Shown: piece after piece, positions 18,678-28,965 of the stretch
How positions within the stretch are numbered: the first letter of the stretch is position 1
Layout of the letters: every line of letters starts with the position of its first letter
From: Methylovirgula sp.
GTDB taxonomy: Bacteria > Pseudomonadota > Alphaproteobacteria > Rhizobiales > Beijerinckiaceae
Assembly: GCF_037200945.1 (NCBI RefSeq)
Contig: NZ_JBBCGP010000001.1
Location: 1,052,501-1,116,500 of the forward strand
Direction: 5' to 3'
DNA length: 64,000 nucleotides
Program-made: the position numbers and the translations under genes
The notes under the pieces: generated by a model
What the model was told of the DNA's origin: nothing
Database searches by the model: none
The model's input: only the letters and a program-made list of their open reading frames with translations

Positions 18678-18900
18678 TTACTCAAGATCGTCCCCTGGTT
18701 CATCGAGAAGATCGCAGAGTTCCGCGACCTTGCCAGTAGGAAGCGGACGACCTTCAGCGATCAACGATTCTTCGTTATTTATCCAAGCCCAAGCCTCGGC
18801 TAGATCGGCGACCGTTAGCGCCGGTAGCTATAATCTGCGCGACCATGGATTCATCCGTGGGGCCAAGCACAGCCTCGACGTCGCTTGCGGTCAGAGCCAT
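18678..18900 (-). pseudogene. Small hypothetical island protein, frameshifted
   Basis: ATG 18900 with GGGAGG upstream. Reads MALTASDVEAVLGPTDESMV then AQIIATGA; one base shift near 18,818 joins it to TVADLAEAWAWINNEESLIA and GKVAELCDLLDEPGDDLE with a stop at 18678. Together about 74 residues, acidic and helical, like short proteins of unknown function in Hyphomicrobiales prophages. Confidence 0.6.
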
Positions 18901-19035
18901 GGCGTACCTCCCATTGGCATATAGCCTGTAACGCACAAAGGGCGCGGTTGTTCGGCTCGATGCTTGCCACTTAGCCTTAAGCGGTGCTTTACTATCCGTT
19001 GGGCCGCCGTTGGAGCGCTGGCGAGAGAAAGCTCA

Positions 19036-19283
19036 ATGCTGACCTTACGAGCCGCCTTAATTTCCGGCGCTCTGTTCGTGCCCGCGATCGCATTGCCCGC
19101 TTCAGCCTGCCACGATACGCCCGGCTACTACATCAATGAGGACGGCCGGGAAGTACACCGGCCCGTTTGTGCAACCACGCATCAGGCGGGCGAGACAGCG
19201 ATCTGCAATGACGGCTCGCACAGCTTTTCACGCACCATGCAGGCACGTGTTCTCGTCACGGCGGCGTCGCGGAGTGGGAATGA
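19036..19283 (+). pseudogene. DUF3761 exported protein, frameshifted
   Basis: Signal peptide (LISGALFVPAIALPASA) then CHDTPGYYINEDGREVHRPV and AICNDGSHSFSR, the DUF3761 pattern. The family ending GTCSRHGGVAEWE is present one frame over (stop 19281-19283), so one base is missing near 19,235. Read as given, the ORF runs on to 19341 in non-homologous sequence. Secreted protein of unknown role. Confidence 0.72.
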
Positions 19284-19337
19284 AGACGAGTCGGAACACG
19301 CAACCCCTCGTGCAAAAGCAAGGCAAAGAGCCTCCAA

Positions 19338-20473
19338 ATGAGCCTTTCAATGAAATACGACGTCCTGACCTTTCGATACGCAATGCGCTGAGGCACACGG
19401 CTTTAATATTCGATGGCGGTTTGTTGGCCAGTTTAAAGCATATTTAAGCAGAGGACCAATTCAGATTGTTGTATCAGAAATCGTGATACAGGAAATACTT
19501 CAACATTTGATCTCGAAAACGATTGAAGCCAAGGGAAAGTTTTTTAAGGCTTCCAAAGCCGCGATGTTCCACAAGCTCATCCCTTTCACCAGCGCCTATT
19601 TCGGCGATGCCGACCCGGATCCTTCTAAGATCGCTCGCGAGCGTTTAGTCTCGTTTTTGAGAGAGATCGGGGCAGAAAGGATTTCAGAGCAGAACGCAAG
19701 TATGACGGAGATAGTCCAGATGTACTTTTCTGGACGGGCACCGTTCGCCCTTACGGGGAAAAAGAAAGCCGAGTTCCCCGACGGAATCGCGTTGCTCTCG
19801 CTTGAGCAGTGGGCACGCGAGAACGGCAAGGAAATATTGGCAGTAAGCGGAGACAAAGGCTGGGCCGAATATGCGGAAAAGTCACCGTGCATAACGGTCG
19901 TGAGCGATCTCGGAATTGCGCTTTCGTCATTGCATCAGCAGGCGACGGCGATGGCAACCGCTCAAAAGCTCTTGTCAGACATTGCAACGCATTCAAATGG
20001 CACGTTGGCCTGCGCAGTTCAATGGCTTATTGACGGAAGCCGTATCAGACTGGCCGGTCGATGGAGAAGCGGACAGTTCATACCAGTCGAAGTTGATTAT
20101 GTTCAACTCATGAATGCAGAGTTGTCGACTTCAAAACGCGAGCGGCGGCTTTGACGCGCTCATTATCCAGTACGACACCAGACTTGTCGTGCAGGATGCG
20201 ATAGAGGTTGATGTCGTAGCAGACGGATTCTTCTCCTTGTCCATGTATGACTCGATTGATGGTGATGAAGTCAACATGGGAACAACACATGCATCTCGAA
20301 ACTTCACCTTGGACATTGACATATTAATAACGTTTGAGGGTCATTTAGCAGGAGATGACATAACCGCGAGCAAAGTAGAAATTTTACGCGCGGATTCGCT
20401 TTTGAGCTTCGGATATTTAGAGCCTGAATACAAAGACGATTGGGACGATGAACAGGGGCGGTGCTTACAGTGA
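19338..20473 (+). pseudogene. PIN-domain (DUF4935-like) protein, frameshifted
   Basis: From ATG 19338: MSLSMKYDVLTF, where dropping one T near 19371 gives FDTQCAEAHGF, then an intact frame with VVSEIVIQEILQHLI, GKKKAEFPDGIALLSLEQWA and ILAVSGDKGW, matching the acidic active-site layout of PIN nucleases. A further shift near 20,140 joins FDALIIQYDTRLVVQDAIEV and a beta-rich C-terminus (ADGFFSLSMYDSIDGDE) ending at 20473. About 375 residues when repaired. RNase-type role, perhaps defence or toxin-like, is inferred from fold and place. Confidence 0.6.
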
Positions 20474-20579
20474 CTTGTTTTGATAGCCACTCATAAATCG
20501 CGGATTGGCAGACGGCGTAGGGCTTTGCCACGAACACATTCATATGCGGGCCGCTCCTCATCCCCGCGTTCTATCGCAC

Positions 20580-20870
20580 TCAGCTTTTCTCATCTCCCGC
20601 CGCTCGGCACAACCGGCCGCCATGCTTTAATGCCCCGCCAGCCCCAAAGCCTAACAAGCACACGGGCCTGCCTTCGCCCGCATCGACGGCACCGCATGCG
20701 GCGTGCCAACTCACCCAGCGTTGCTTCTCACCGAACCTTTCCATCATGGTCCAGGTTCCTGCTGCGATATTTTCCAACACCCGCGTGCACTCAAAATGAA
20801 GGCTGGCGCAGCGCGAGACTTCGTACAGTGTCCAGTCGGCAACGTCTTTGTTGCGCGGGACATGCACCAT
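20580..20870 (-). CDS. Hypothetical island protein
   Basis: 96-residue frame, GTG/ATG-type start near 20870, reading NKDVADWTLYEVSRCASLHF then ECTRVLENIAAGTWTMMERF. The first 60 residues look protein-like, the Gly-rich end less so. Starts within 10 nt of the end of the gene upstream. Not recognised. Confidence 0.4.
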   Translation of the reverse strand: MVHVPRNKDVADWTLYEVSRCASLHFECTRVLENIAAGTWTMMERFGEKQRWVSWHAACGAVDAGEGRPVCLLGFGAGGALKHGGRLCRAAGDEKS

Positions 20871-20873
20871 TGC

Positions 20874-21149
20874 TCATTGCAGCTTCCCGCGCGCATAGCC
20901 ATAAGACACGAGCACCAGCGCCCTATCGCGCGCAGCCTCCAGATAGGACACTGACTGAAGCAACGCTCGAATAGCCGCCCCGCGCGTCGCCGCCGTGCTA
21001 CCGCAATGATTTGGTCGACGCCTTGATCGAGCAAATCGTCGTCGGTTCGCCGCGGAATTCTCTTCGGCCGTGCTTGCATTGCCCTGCCCGCATGTTCCTG
21101 ATATGTTCTCCGGGCAATTTATCCGCTCGCGTGGCAGAGTCGAGTCCAA
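20874..21149 (-). CDS. Hypothetical island protein, possibly frameshifted
   Basis: The last 45 residues (ATRGAAIRALLQSVSYLEAA RDRALVLVSYGYARGKLQ) look real. The better N-terminus, MQARPKRIPRRTDDDLLDQG with VDQIIA, lies one frame over from ATG 21079, so a lesion near 21,000 is likely. Forms a two-gene unit with the gene ending at 20580; divergent from the SRAP gene. Confidence 0.35.
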   Translation of the reverse strand: MDSTLPRERINCPENISGTCGQGNASTAEENSAANRRRFARSRRRPNHCGSTAATRGAAIRALLQSVSYLEAARDRALVLVSYGYARGKLQ

Positions 21150-21173
21150 TTTTTGTCCCTGGGAAGCCGTTCG

Positions 21174-21849
21174 GTGTGCAATCTGTATTCAGAATTGAAA
21201 GGCTAGGCCGCCATCCGCGCCGCAGCACGCGCGATGCACGACCACACAGGCAACCTCCCGCCTATGCCCGCGATCTTTCCCGACATGATGGCGCCAGTGG
21301 TCCGCAAGGCGGATGACGGAGAACGCGAACTCGTCATGCTGCGGTGGGGTTTGCCGACTCCGCGCTCGGTTCTGCAAGGTATCGATCGCGGCGTAACGAA
21401 CGTGCGTAATCTCGGCTCTCCACATTGGCGTGCATGGACGGGCGTTAGCCAATCGGTGCGTCGTGCCGGCGACAAGCTTCTGCGAGCCGTCAACGCATGC
21501 CGATCGGGTAACAGGTAAAAAGATGTGGCATTGGTTTGCATTTAACGAGGAACGCCCGCTATTCTTCTTCGCAGGCTTGTGGTGCAAATGGCGCGGTGTG
21601 CGTGGAACGCAGAAGAATCCTATTGAAGGCGAGCACCATCTATTCGGCTTTCTCACGACTGAGCCAAATGCAGACGTGATAGCGGTCCACGAAAAGGCAA
21701 TGCCGGCCATCCTTACGACACCACAAGAAATCGAATTGTGGATGAATGCGCCGATTCAGGAGGCGCTATCGTTGCAAAAACCGTTGCCGGATGGAGCGGT
21801 GAGCATTGTGTGGAGCGGGGAGCAGGAGGATACCGCGCCGCCTGCTTAA
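21174..21849 (+). pseudogene. SRAP/YedK abasic-site-binding protein, nonsense plus frameshift
   Basis: GTG 21174 reads MCNLYSELKG with the catalytic Cys2 that crosslinks abasic sites in single-stranded DNA. Codon 11 is TAG (21204-21206) where the family usually has Gln (CAG). The same frame continues AAIRAAARAMHDHTGNLPPM, LRWGLPTP and NVRNLGSPHWRAW, then shifts near 21,440 to NRCVVPATSFCEP, MWHWFAFNEERPLFFFAGLW and FLTTEPNADVIAVHEKAMPA. About 222 residues if repaired. Family members are common in phages and defence regions. Confidence 0.8.
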
Positions 21850-21931
21850 GTGTCTTGCGATAATCGGTGGATTAACAAGGCGGGTGCGGGCGATGATGAT
21901 CCGATGACGATTGAGCCGGGGTTTCTTTGAC

Positions 21932-23521
21932 ATGCGAATTACGAAGATCAAATTGAAGAATTACAAACGATTCACCGATTTGGTGATCAAAGATATTCAG
22001 AGACCGCAAAGCTAGTCGTCGTGGTCGGCCCCAACGGATGCGGTAAGTCTTCCCTGTTTGACGGTTTGTTGCTCTGGTACCGCTTGAATGCTGGGTTTGG
22101 CTTCTCGGGCGACCATAAATATTATCAGAAAAGCTCGGCCGAGAACTTTATACCAAGTCAGAGTTGCGAGGTGACCTTGTCCGATGGAGAGTCCCCTGGC
22201 AAGGGCTGCTTGTACATCCGTACCGCGTTTCGGAATGATCCGGATTTCAGTGTCCAACAGATTCAGCGACCGCTACCGCCGACGGAGTATGCAAAAATTG
22301 GGCGCCTTATCGAGAATGACTTGGCTGTCTCTGTGAATTTTCAAAGGTTGATCTATGACACGATGTCCGGTGTCTACAGCGAAGGAAACGATGCCAAAAC
22401 GGTTCAAGCTCTCCGGGAAGAGTTGATTGGAGGCATTCGTGAGTCGATGGAGTGTGTATTTGGGGATCTGATTCTTAAAAACATCTCCGACCCGTTGGGC
22501 GCCGGAGCTTTCTTTTTCAAGAAGGGCTCAATCGATTCCTACCATTACATGAATTTATCGGGGGGAGAGAAATCGGCATTCGATCTTTTGCTAGATCTAC
22601 ACGTAAACAAGAAATATTTCCCGAACGCTATCTACTTGTATTGACGAAATTGACACTCATTTGCATACGCGCGTGCAAGGAAAGTTGTTGAAGGAGATGG
22701 TCCGTATATTGCCGGACAAATGCCAGCTTTGGATTACCACACACTCCTTGGGCGTCTTGCGAGCAGCACAAGAATTAGCCGTGGCCACTCCGGGTAGTGT
22801 TTCGCTGATCGATTTCGATGGCGTCGAACCCGACATTGCTCAAGAACTTGTCCCAAGTAATCTCGGCCGAGTTAGCTGGGAGAAAATGTTGTCAATTGCA
22901 CTCGACGACCTTTCGGATCAGCTTGCGCCGCAGGCAATTATCGTCTGCGAAGGGTCTTCATTGGGCACCAGACGAAAGGACTTCGACGCAGAGATTTATA
23001 ATCAAATCCTTGCTTCGAGAACTAACGGCGTGCTCTTTATCTCTGGCGGAGCTTCCAATCAAATTAAAGCGGCGAGAGTGTCAGTCAAAGATGCTCTTCA
23101 GATGATTCTTCCAAAGGCAAAAGTCATCGCGCTATGCGATCGAGACGATAAGTCACAACAAGAAGTCGACGAATTTGAACGAGATGGCGGTCTAGTCTTG
23201 CCCCGTAGAAACCTTGAATCGTATCTGTTTGATGATGAAGTTATAGACGCGCTGGTGAGTAGCGTCGGAAGGCCAGAAATGTTGAGCGATGCGCTTGCCG
23301 TAAAACGCGACGCCATCGCGGAAAGCGTTTCGCGTCGCAACCCACCAGACGATCTTAAATCGGCCGCGGGCACGCTCTACGTGAAACTGAAATCCCTGCT
23401 TGGGCTTACGCAGTGCGGAAATGACACCGACGCCTTTATGCGCGTTACTTTAGCCCCGTTAATCAATCCAGCGATGGATGTTTATAAAGAGCTACAGACC
23501 TGCGTCATTGAGCGAATTTGA
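21932..23521 (+). pseudogene. OLD-like ABC-ATPase with C-terminal TOPRIM domain, two frameshifts
   Basis: ATG 21932 gives MRITKIKLKNYKRFTDLVIK. Adding one C near 21,997 joins TAKLVVVVGPNGCGKSS (Walker A). Then NLSGGEKSAFDLLLDL (ABC signature), and removing one T near 22,635 gives IDEIDTHLHT (Walker B) and LWITTHSLG. The C-terminal ~210 residues have IIVCEGSSLG, VLFISGGASN and ALCDRDD, the acidic TOPRIM motifs, followed by LPRRNLESYLFDDEVIDAL. About 530 residues when repaired. OLD-family and PARIS (AriA/AriB-type) proteins share these parts and act in anti-phage defence; which subfamily it belongs to cannot be decided here. Confidence 0.72.
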
Positions 23522-23534
23522 TCGAGCAAGAGAT

Positions 23535-25491
23535 TTACGCCGCCGGCATAGTGGTGCCAGGCCCGACATACGAGCCATAATCGTCCGCGCCGCCCGATAT
23601 CGAAGTCGGCATTAAGGCCGCGGTGGTCTGATACTTCGTGACGACCTTGGCGATTTGCTTGCCGTCGAGAGTGACGGGTGTCGTGATATTGATCGATGCC
23701 ATAGAACGCTGCGGAACGCCGCTCGTGCCGTACAAGCTGGCATGATGCTGCGCCGGGACGGCCTTTACGGGATTGACGACCGCGCCGCTCGTAGGATTGT
23801 GCGCATTTCTCCCGCCATAGACAGACGGGGATGACGGCGCAAATAAACTTGGAATCGACTTAGCGAGGTTCTCAACCGAAATGGCTAGGCTGCTGGTCGA
23901 CTTAGAAAGACTGTCGATCGTGACAGGCTTCAAGGGCTGCAAATCCCTCGGGTTCGTGATCGGATTTTTGCCGAGATACTTCGTCGGGCTTGATGTGCGA
24001 ACAGTTTATTTATCAACCGATGAGGGTTTCGATGCCGTGAATAAAGCTATTGAACGCCTCTGGCTTGAATGCCGCTAATGCGGCGGCGAGCGAGCCTATC
24101 CCGAGCACGATCCAGCCAGCCGGGCCGAGAGCCGCGATAATTGCAACAGCGCCCGCTCCGATGAGCGTAAGGCCGAGAACTCCAATGGCTTCGGCGATGC
24201 GGACTATTGTGCCGGGGTTCATTTTCTCGACCTTGGCAGTCCAACTATCGATAGCGATGGTGATCTGCTGCAAATAGCCGATCGCCTTGATTGTCAGTGG
24301 CGCACCAATGACGCTCATGAAATTTTGCCAAGCGATATCGACGTTGCGGATGTTCGTGTCGTAGTCTTGCTCTTGGCGCGTCTTGTATTGCTCGTCGAGA
24401 TCCTGGCCGTGCATCGTGCGTGTGCGCTCGGCGATCATCGTTTCCAGGTTTGTCAGGAAGTCGCTGGCGAGTCGTTGTGTCGTCTGACGGCCGAAGATCT
24501 TGAAGATCTCGGTGTTCATTGCATCGCCTTCGATGCCATGCTTGCCAAGCGTATCGCGCAGCGTTCCCATGCCGGCTAAAGGGTCGATCAAAAGCTGCTT
24601 GATGAATGGCGTGTTGAGGGCGCCTTTGTCGAACTGGACGCCGCCGCCGCGGATAGTCTCGTAATTGCCGACAAGTCCTAGTCCGTGAAGCTCTTTCGCT
24701 ACTTGCGCCGTCATGCGACCGCCAGCGAATTGCGAGAACAGAGACATTGTCGCCGTACCGGCGCGGAAGCCGCCCATGCCCTGAGCGGCCATCAACATGC
24801 CGACGAGGCCCTCATTCGACATGCCCTTCAAGCCCGGCGCGCTTGCTGCGCGAGCTGGAAAAACGTGTCAGGCCCGACCTTCCCTCCCGTGGCAGCGGGC
24901 GATTCGCGAGGCGAGGCCAAGGTACGTCAAAAGACGCTGTGGATCGACCTTATGCGTCTTTGGATCTTGGATTTTGCCGGCGAGGTCGCCGGAGCGAAGC
25001 ATATTGTAAATTTGCTCTTGCGCGCGATCTGGATCTTCGATGGCGCCCAGCACAACGCCAAGTTTGGCGAGCGGCTGATTGACCGCGGACGCACCGGCCT
25101 CGCCCAAAAGCGAGTAGCTTTCACCAAAAATCTTGACGTTATCCGAGATCCTCGTCCCGTTGACGTTCCGTGCGGTAGCTTCGCCCGCGTTAAGCGCGCG
25201 GGTGCGCAGCGCGACGGACTGCATCGGATTCGCTGACAGCGTTGCCACGGAAGCGAGCTGGTGATTTAGTTCTGACGCTTGGTCGGTCGCTGCTTTCAAG
25301 ACGCCGACGAAGGCCGCGCCGGCCGCGATTGCAATACCGCCGCCAAGCGCCGCGTGAAGCCGGTTGAAGCCGCCTTCGAGATCCTTGATCTTGGTATGGA
25401 CTCCGAGGACCTGTCTCGAAAGCATGGCCAGGAACGCCGGAGCGTTTGAGACCATCTGCAATTGGACGGCAATTTTGTAAATGTCGCTCAT
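23535..25491 (-). pseudogene. Phage tail tape-measure-like protein, several frameshifts
   Basis: ATG 25491 overlaps the upstream stop (TAATG). N-terminal MSDIYKIAVQLQMVSNAPAF, LHAALGGGIAIAAGAAF and a long helical part follow to about 24,890. Two shifts there lead through KVGPDTFFQLAQQA to MSNEGLVGMLMAAQGMGGFR. A hydrophobic stretch (IGVLGLTLIGAGAVAIIAAL, then LGPAGWIVLGIGSLAAALA) lies before 24,020. Two more shifts lead to TKYLGKNPITNPRDLQPLKP and the C-terminal tail to 23535. About 650 residues when repaired, short for a tape measure. Sets tail length in siphophage-like tails; identity rests on composition and neighbours. Confidence 0.65.
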
Positions 25492-25823
25492 TACCAACCC
25501 GCCTTCACGTCGATCGGTAGCTTGTGGCCTAGCACTAAGGCATGCACGCCGAACGCATCGGCCGGCGGCTCTTTCCACCCGGGCGTTTTGACCACAAGCA
25601 GACGAACAATTGTCTTCCTGTCGATCTTCATAGCCATGACGGCAAACGCCGCTGTCTCCGGCGCGATGAACTCACCCGCAACCACCGCACCGGCAGGCAA
25701 CATGCGTCGCATCAATTCTTCGACTTCGCCGGGCCGCGCATCCCGGACGCGATAATTCGCGCCCGGAGTTTTGCGGAAGAAGTCCGTGTCAGTGTCAGCA
25801 CGCATGTCAGGCTTCCTCGTCAT
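25491..25823 (-). CDS. Hypothetical protein upstream of the tape measure
   Basis: 110 residues, intact. VRDARPGEVEELMRRMLPAG and TAAFAVMAMKIDRKTIVRLL look like a compact alpha/beta protein. Its stop overlaps the tape-measure start by one base, so translation is coupled. Position suits a tail-assembly chaperone, but no motif supports that. Confidence 0.6.
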   Translation of the reverse strand: MTRKPDMRADTDTDFFRKTPGANYRVRDARPGEVEELMRRMLPAGAVVAGEFIAPETAAFAVMAMKIDRKTIVRLLVVKTPGWKEPPADAFGVHALVLGHKLPIDVKAGW

Positions 25824-25893
25824 GTTAGACTAAATCAAGCGCGCGGCTGCATGTCAGGCGCCCTCAAATTGCGGTTCGGGATAGAGGATCTTG

Positions 25894-26334
25894 CTAGGGC
25901 CCGCTTAGTGCGGCTTTAGCATTGATATCGAGGGCGGTGCATTGGCCTGAAATGTTCCAGGCATAGTAATCACCACCGGCAATTACGGCTCCCGAAGGAG
26001 TTTCTGATGCGAGCGTCCCGGAGGCCGTCAGCGTTACTGATGCCACCAATGTTCCGTTAGCGCATGAGTGATCCGCTCCGCAGTCGTAGATCGCGACAGC
26101 GGGATTTTGCGTGCAATTGAATTCGTCGGACACCGCTGCGAAATATCCAACTGACATCTCCGTTTGAATTTTATCGAAGACGATCTTGGATGACGGAATC
26201 TGGCTCAAGAAGCCGGTCCTCAACGTAATAGCAAGGGGCGGCGGAGCCGCCGCATACTTGGCGATGGTGTTGCTTTGAGCGAAGGCAGCAGTGCTTGCCG
26301 CGATGAAGGCCACGCACATCAAACGAAAAATCAT
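25894..26334 (-). CDS. Secreted hypothetical protein in the tail module
   Basis: 146 residues with a clear Sec signal (LMCVAFIAASTAAFAQ). Mature part has paired Cys (FNCTQNP, YDCGADHSCANG, GQCTALD) and Ala/Gly/Thr-rich beta character. ATG 26334 overlaps the stop of the tail-fibre frame by 4 nt. A signal peptide is unusual for a phage structural protein. Confidence 0.6.
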   Translation of the reverse strand: MIFRLMCVAFIAASTAAFAQSNTIAKYAAAPPPLAITLRTGFLSQIPSSKIVFDKIQTEMSVGYFAAVSDEFNCTQNPAVAIYDCGADHSCANGTLVASVTLTASGTLASETPSGAVIAGGDYYAWNISGQCTALDINAKAALSGP

Positions 26335-27324
26335 AGGAATCTTCTCCTTAGAGTTTGGCTTCGAAGATAAACGATCTTGGTGGGTTGGACCAAAGACAGC
26401 GGAGTAGCGGAGCCGCCAGAGGTTACCGTGGTTCCAACCGAAGTCGACGAGGACACGCTGACGGAAATACCGGTGACTGCACTCCTGGTATTGGAGGTTC
26501 CGCCGTTCAGCGGATTGACGTTGTCGTTGTTTTCCGCCCCGACCGTAGCGCTCGAACCATTCTGCACGTGGCTATGGCCGGGATCGCTGACGCTGGCGAA
26601 TGAAGAGGTCGACGCGGAAGCCGATGACGGGAGTGTGAAATTTGCGAGATTGGCTTGCGCGACAACGCTGCTTTGAACGCCGCATGTTGCGCCGATCGTC
26701 GACGCGCAATTACTCAGAATTCCGGCGGCTGATCCGCTGACTGTCAAAGTATCAGCGGCGGCGACGGTGCGCCCGGCCTTGTTGTCCACGCCGAATTGGC
26801 CCGCTGGGCAGGTGTCCTGCGTATTGTATTGAGTGCCGTATTTGCCGAACAGCGCTGGCTCGCCGGTCTGCGACAAGCATTGCCCATTTTCAAGCACGTA
26901 GCCGGGGTCGGGGCGTGGTGTAATTTATGATCTTCGATGAGCCGACAGGGTCGCTGCCGGTGTAATCGGTTTCGAGGACCAATTCTGTTCCATCGAAGAA
27001 TGCGCGTACCATTTTGCCGGCAGGCATTTCGCCACCGCCGAGAGGCATCAGCGCACCGCTGTTCATGCGATCGACTGGAACCGCTGTCAGGCCATTGACC
27101 GATATCGTCGTTGGGCCGGTGTCTGTCAGACCCGTTCCGACAACCCAAGCTATGTCGGTTCCTGTCACGTCTGACATGCTCGTGACGGAGGAGACGGTGA
27201 TCGTCTGAGCCGCGACGGTGCCGGCCGACGGGCCAACGGCGAACGACGACTGTCCGGCGAGAGCGGGGGTAACAGCGAGCGCGAGCAAGAACGCGCCGCT
27301 TAAAAGTGCGGTGAGTTTGTTCAT
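26331..27324 (-). pseudogene. Tail-collar/fibre-like protein with signal peptide, frameshifted
   Basis: ATG 27324: signal MNKLTALLSGAFLLALAVTP, then a fibre-like Thr/Val/Gly part with LTAVPVDRMNSGALMPLGGG. The first frame stops at 26890 after NYTTPRPRLRA; one base near 26,920 fewer or more joins PDPGYVLENGQCLSQTG, the start of a phage tail-collar domain (GY.L.NGQ..S....ALF...GT.Y), and a Ser/Thr-rich C-terminus with DPGHSHVQNG. About 330 residues when repaired. Confidence 0.65.
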
Positions 27325-27385
27325 GATTTGCCTTGTGGTGATTGTCTACACGGCGGGCGGTAGGGAAGTTTCAGCGTGTCAGCGA

Positions 27386-27933
27386 TTAGCTCGCGAGATA
27401 CACAACGGGAGCACCGACCGAAGCGTGCCAGTCCTGCCAGGCTTCGGTGCCGGCGAATATCAGCGGAAGCGAAGTGACAGCCGCGGCAGGCAACACAAGT
27501 GCGCTGACCGGGCGCTGATCGGAAGTCGCCGAGCGGCCAAGTATCGACTCGATTTCTTGCGAGTCGCCGTCGATCGCGCGAAGCGTCAAGGCGCCAGAAG
27601 ACATCGTGACAGCGAAATAATTTCCGGCCTCGATAACGACGGGCGAGTCGGCGGGCGCCTGCCAGATGGCGCGAGAGTTCGGCTTCACCACGATGTCAGT
27701 AGCGACAAGCGCTGCGCCGGACGGCAAGCCATTGACGGCCGCGTAGATTGCGACCTTCAGCAAACCCTGCTGTTCGACGATGGCGAATGTGGCAATTTCT
27801 ATTCCTGCCAGCGCGAGATTTTCGGCAAGCGTGAATGGAGTCGCGAGCAAAATTCCGGAAGGAATCGGCGCGAATTGGAAGCGTGCGCCAGCAGGCGCAG
27901 CGCCCAATAGCGGGCTGCGGGATAAGAGGTCAT
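27386..27933 (-). pseudogene. Hypothetical tail-module protein, probable frameshift near start
   Basis: ATG 27933 (AAAGGAAAA upstream) gives MTSYPAA, after which one base shift near 27,912 joins PLLGAAPAGARFQFAPIPSG and an intact 173-residue beta-rich frame (IEIATFAIVEQQGLLKVAIY, VIEAGNYFAVTMSSG). Reads like a small fibre or receptor-binding accessory protein; not recognised. Confidence 0.5.
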
Positions 27934-28065
27934 GTCTGATTTTCCTTTTGGGAGGGGCTGGGGGGTGGAGCGCGCGACGAAGCGCACCGCCGCGAAAGCG
28001 GGAGGCGGGAATGGCAACCGTCGGTGTGCGAATTTAGGTTTGTGTCAGGCTCGCGTTGGCGCGTG

Positions 28066-28389
28066 TCAGGCGGCGTATTTTTTCTTCAGGCCATCGAGAA
28101 ACGCTTGGCTTTCCCGAGCGAGTCGGGCGTTCGCGTTGGTCGTGGCGATCTTGTTGATAGACGCGGTGACTTCAGCCGCCGTCATCGACATCGCGTCTTT
28201 GGTGAACAAATCGGGCTTTGCGGCGCGCGCCGTTTTGACGAAGCTAGGCGGCACAATCGCACGACCGTTTGAGACTCGGACTTCCGAGAGATCGAAGAGG
28301 CCGGCGAGGTCGGGATCGGCGTGAAGCAGGCCGGCGTTTCGCAACGCGCTGTATGCGGCAGCGCGGATTTCGGGAGCGAAGTCGTTCAT
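28066..28389 (-). CDS. Hypothetical phage-type protein
   Basis: 107 residues, intact and wholly helical in character: MNDFAPEIRAAAYSALRNAG, AKPDLFTKDAMSMTAAEVTA, ending GLKKKYAA. 12 nt after the upstream gene. Function unknown. Confidence 0.6.
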   Translation of the reverse strand: MNDFAPEIRAAAYSALRNAGLLHADPDLAGLFDLSEVRVSNGRAIVPPSFVKTARAAKPDLFTKDAMSMTAAEVTASINKIATTNANARLARESQAFLDGLKKKYAA

Positions 28390-28401
28390 CGTCAGTTTCC
28401 T

Positions 28402-28965
28402 TTAAGCGGCGCAGCGCTGGGCTTCCGCAGCTTCGCGGTCGATAGAGGCGCGGGACTCGAGGGCGATGGTCGCGTTGATCGAGGTTGCGGCGTCGGCGAT
28501 ATCGCCCAGGACTTCCCTGAGCTGAACCTCATTGGAGATTGCGCCGAGGCGTTCTCTGGCGCGCTGGATGCGTTCGGCCAGGCGGCTCACGGCTGAGAGG
28601 GTTTCTTTGCTGACGCGTTCGGCCCATGCGACACGCACTCCTTCGCGCTGAACTGCAAGCCGCGCATCATCCGCGCGTTTGTGGGCTGCGGTCCCTTCGG
28701 CTTCGCGGGCGGCGGCCTCTTCGGCGGCACGGACGCTGAAATGATCGATGGCGGCGCGAAGCATTAAGACGCCGATTGCCGGCGCGGCATTCCCGGCGCG
28801 GCCAAGGGCGAGTTGAAGTTCACCATCCAAAGCGCGCCAGTTTGGCGAGTTATGCCGCGCAATGTTTTCGATGCGCGCGGCTTCATCAGCCAAGTCGTGA
28901 ACCAACGATGGCGTGCGCTGCAAATCCTTCGTGGCTTGGGCGATTTGCTCGGGTGTGTGAGTCAT
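28402..28965 (-). CDS. Coiled-coil hypothetical protein
   Basis: 187 residues from ATG 28965, overlapping the upstream stop by 4 nt (ATGA). Ala/Arg/Glu-rich heptad-like helices in the middle (FSVRAAEEAAAREAEGTAAH) and end (LGDIADAATSINATIALESR). No recognised domain; may be a scaffold-type protein. Confidence 0.6.
   Translation of the reverse strand: MTHTPEQIAQATKDLQRTPSLVHDLADEAARIENIARHNSPNWRALDGELQLALGRAGNAAPAIGVLMLRAAIDHFSVRAAEEAAAREAEGTAAHKRADDARLAVQREGVRVAWAERVSKETLSAVSRLAERIQRARERLGAISNEVQLREVLGDIADAATSINATIALESRASIDREAAEAQRCAA

Noticed and set aside
20114..20473. Separate 119-residue gene after the PIN domain
   Set aside because: No ribosome binding site, and it joins the PIN frame after one base shift, so it is treated as that gene's C-terminus.
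21932..23521. Calling the ATPase-TOPRIM gene a PARIS (AriAB) fusion
   Set aside because: The domains are compatible, but the ATPase part is short and no subfamily-specific motif could be confirmed; kept as OLD-like.
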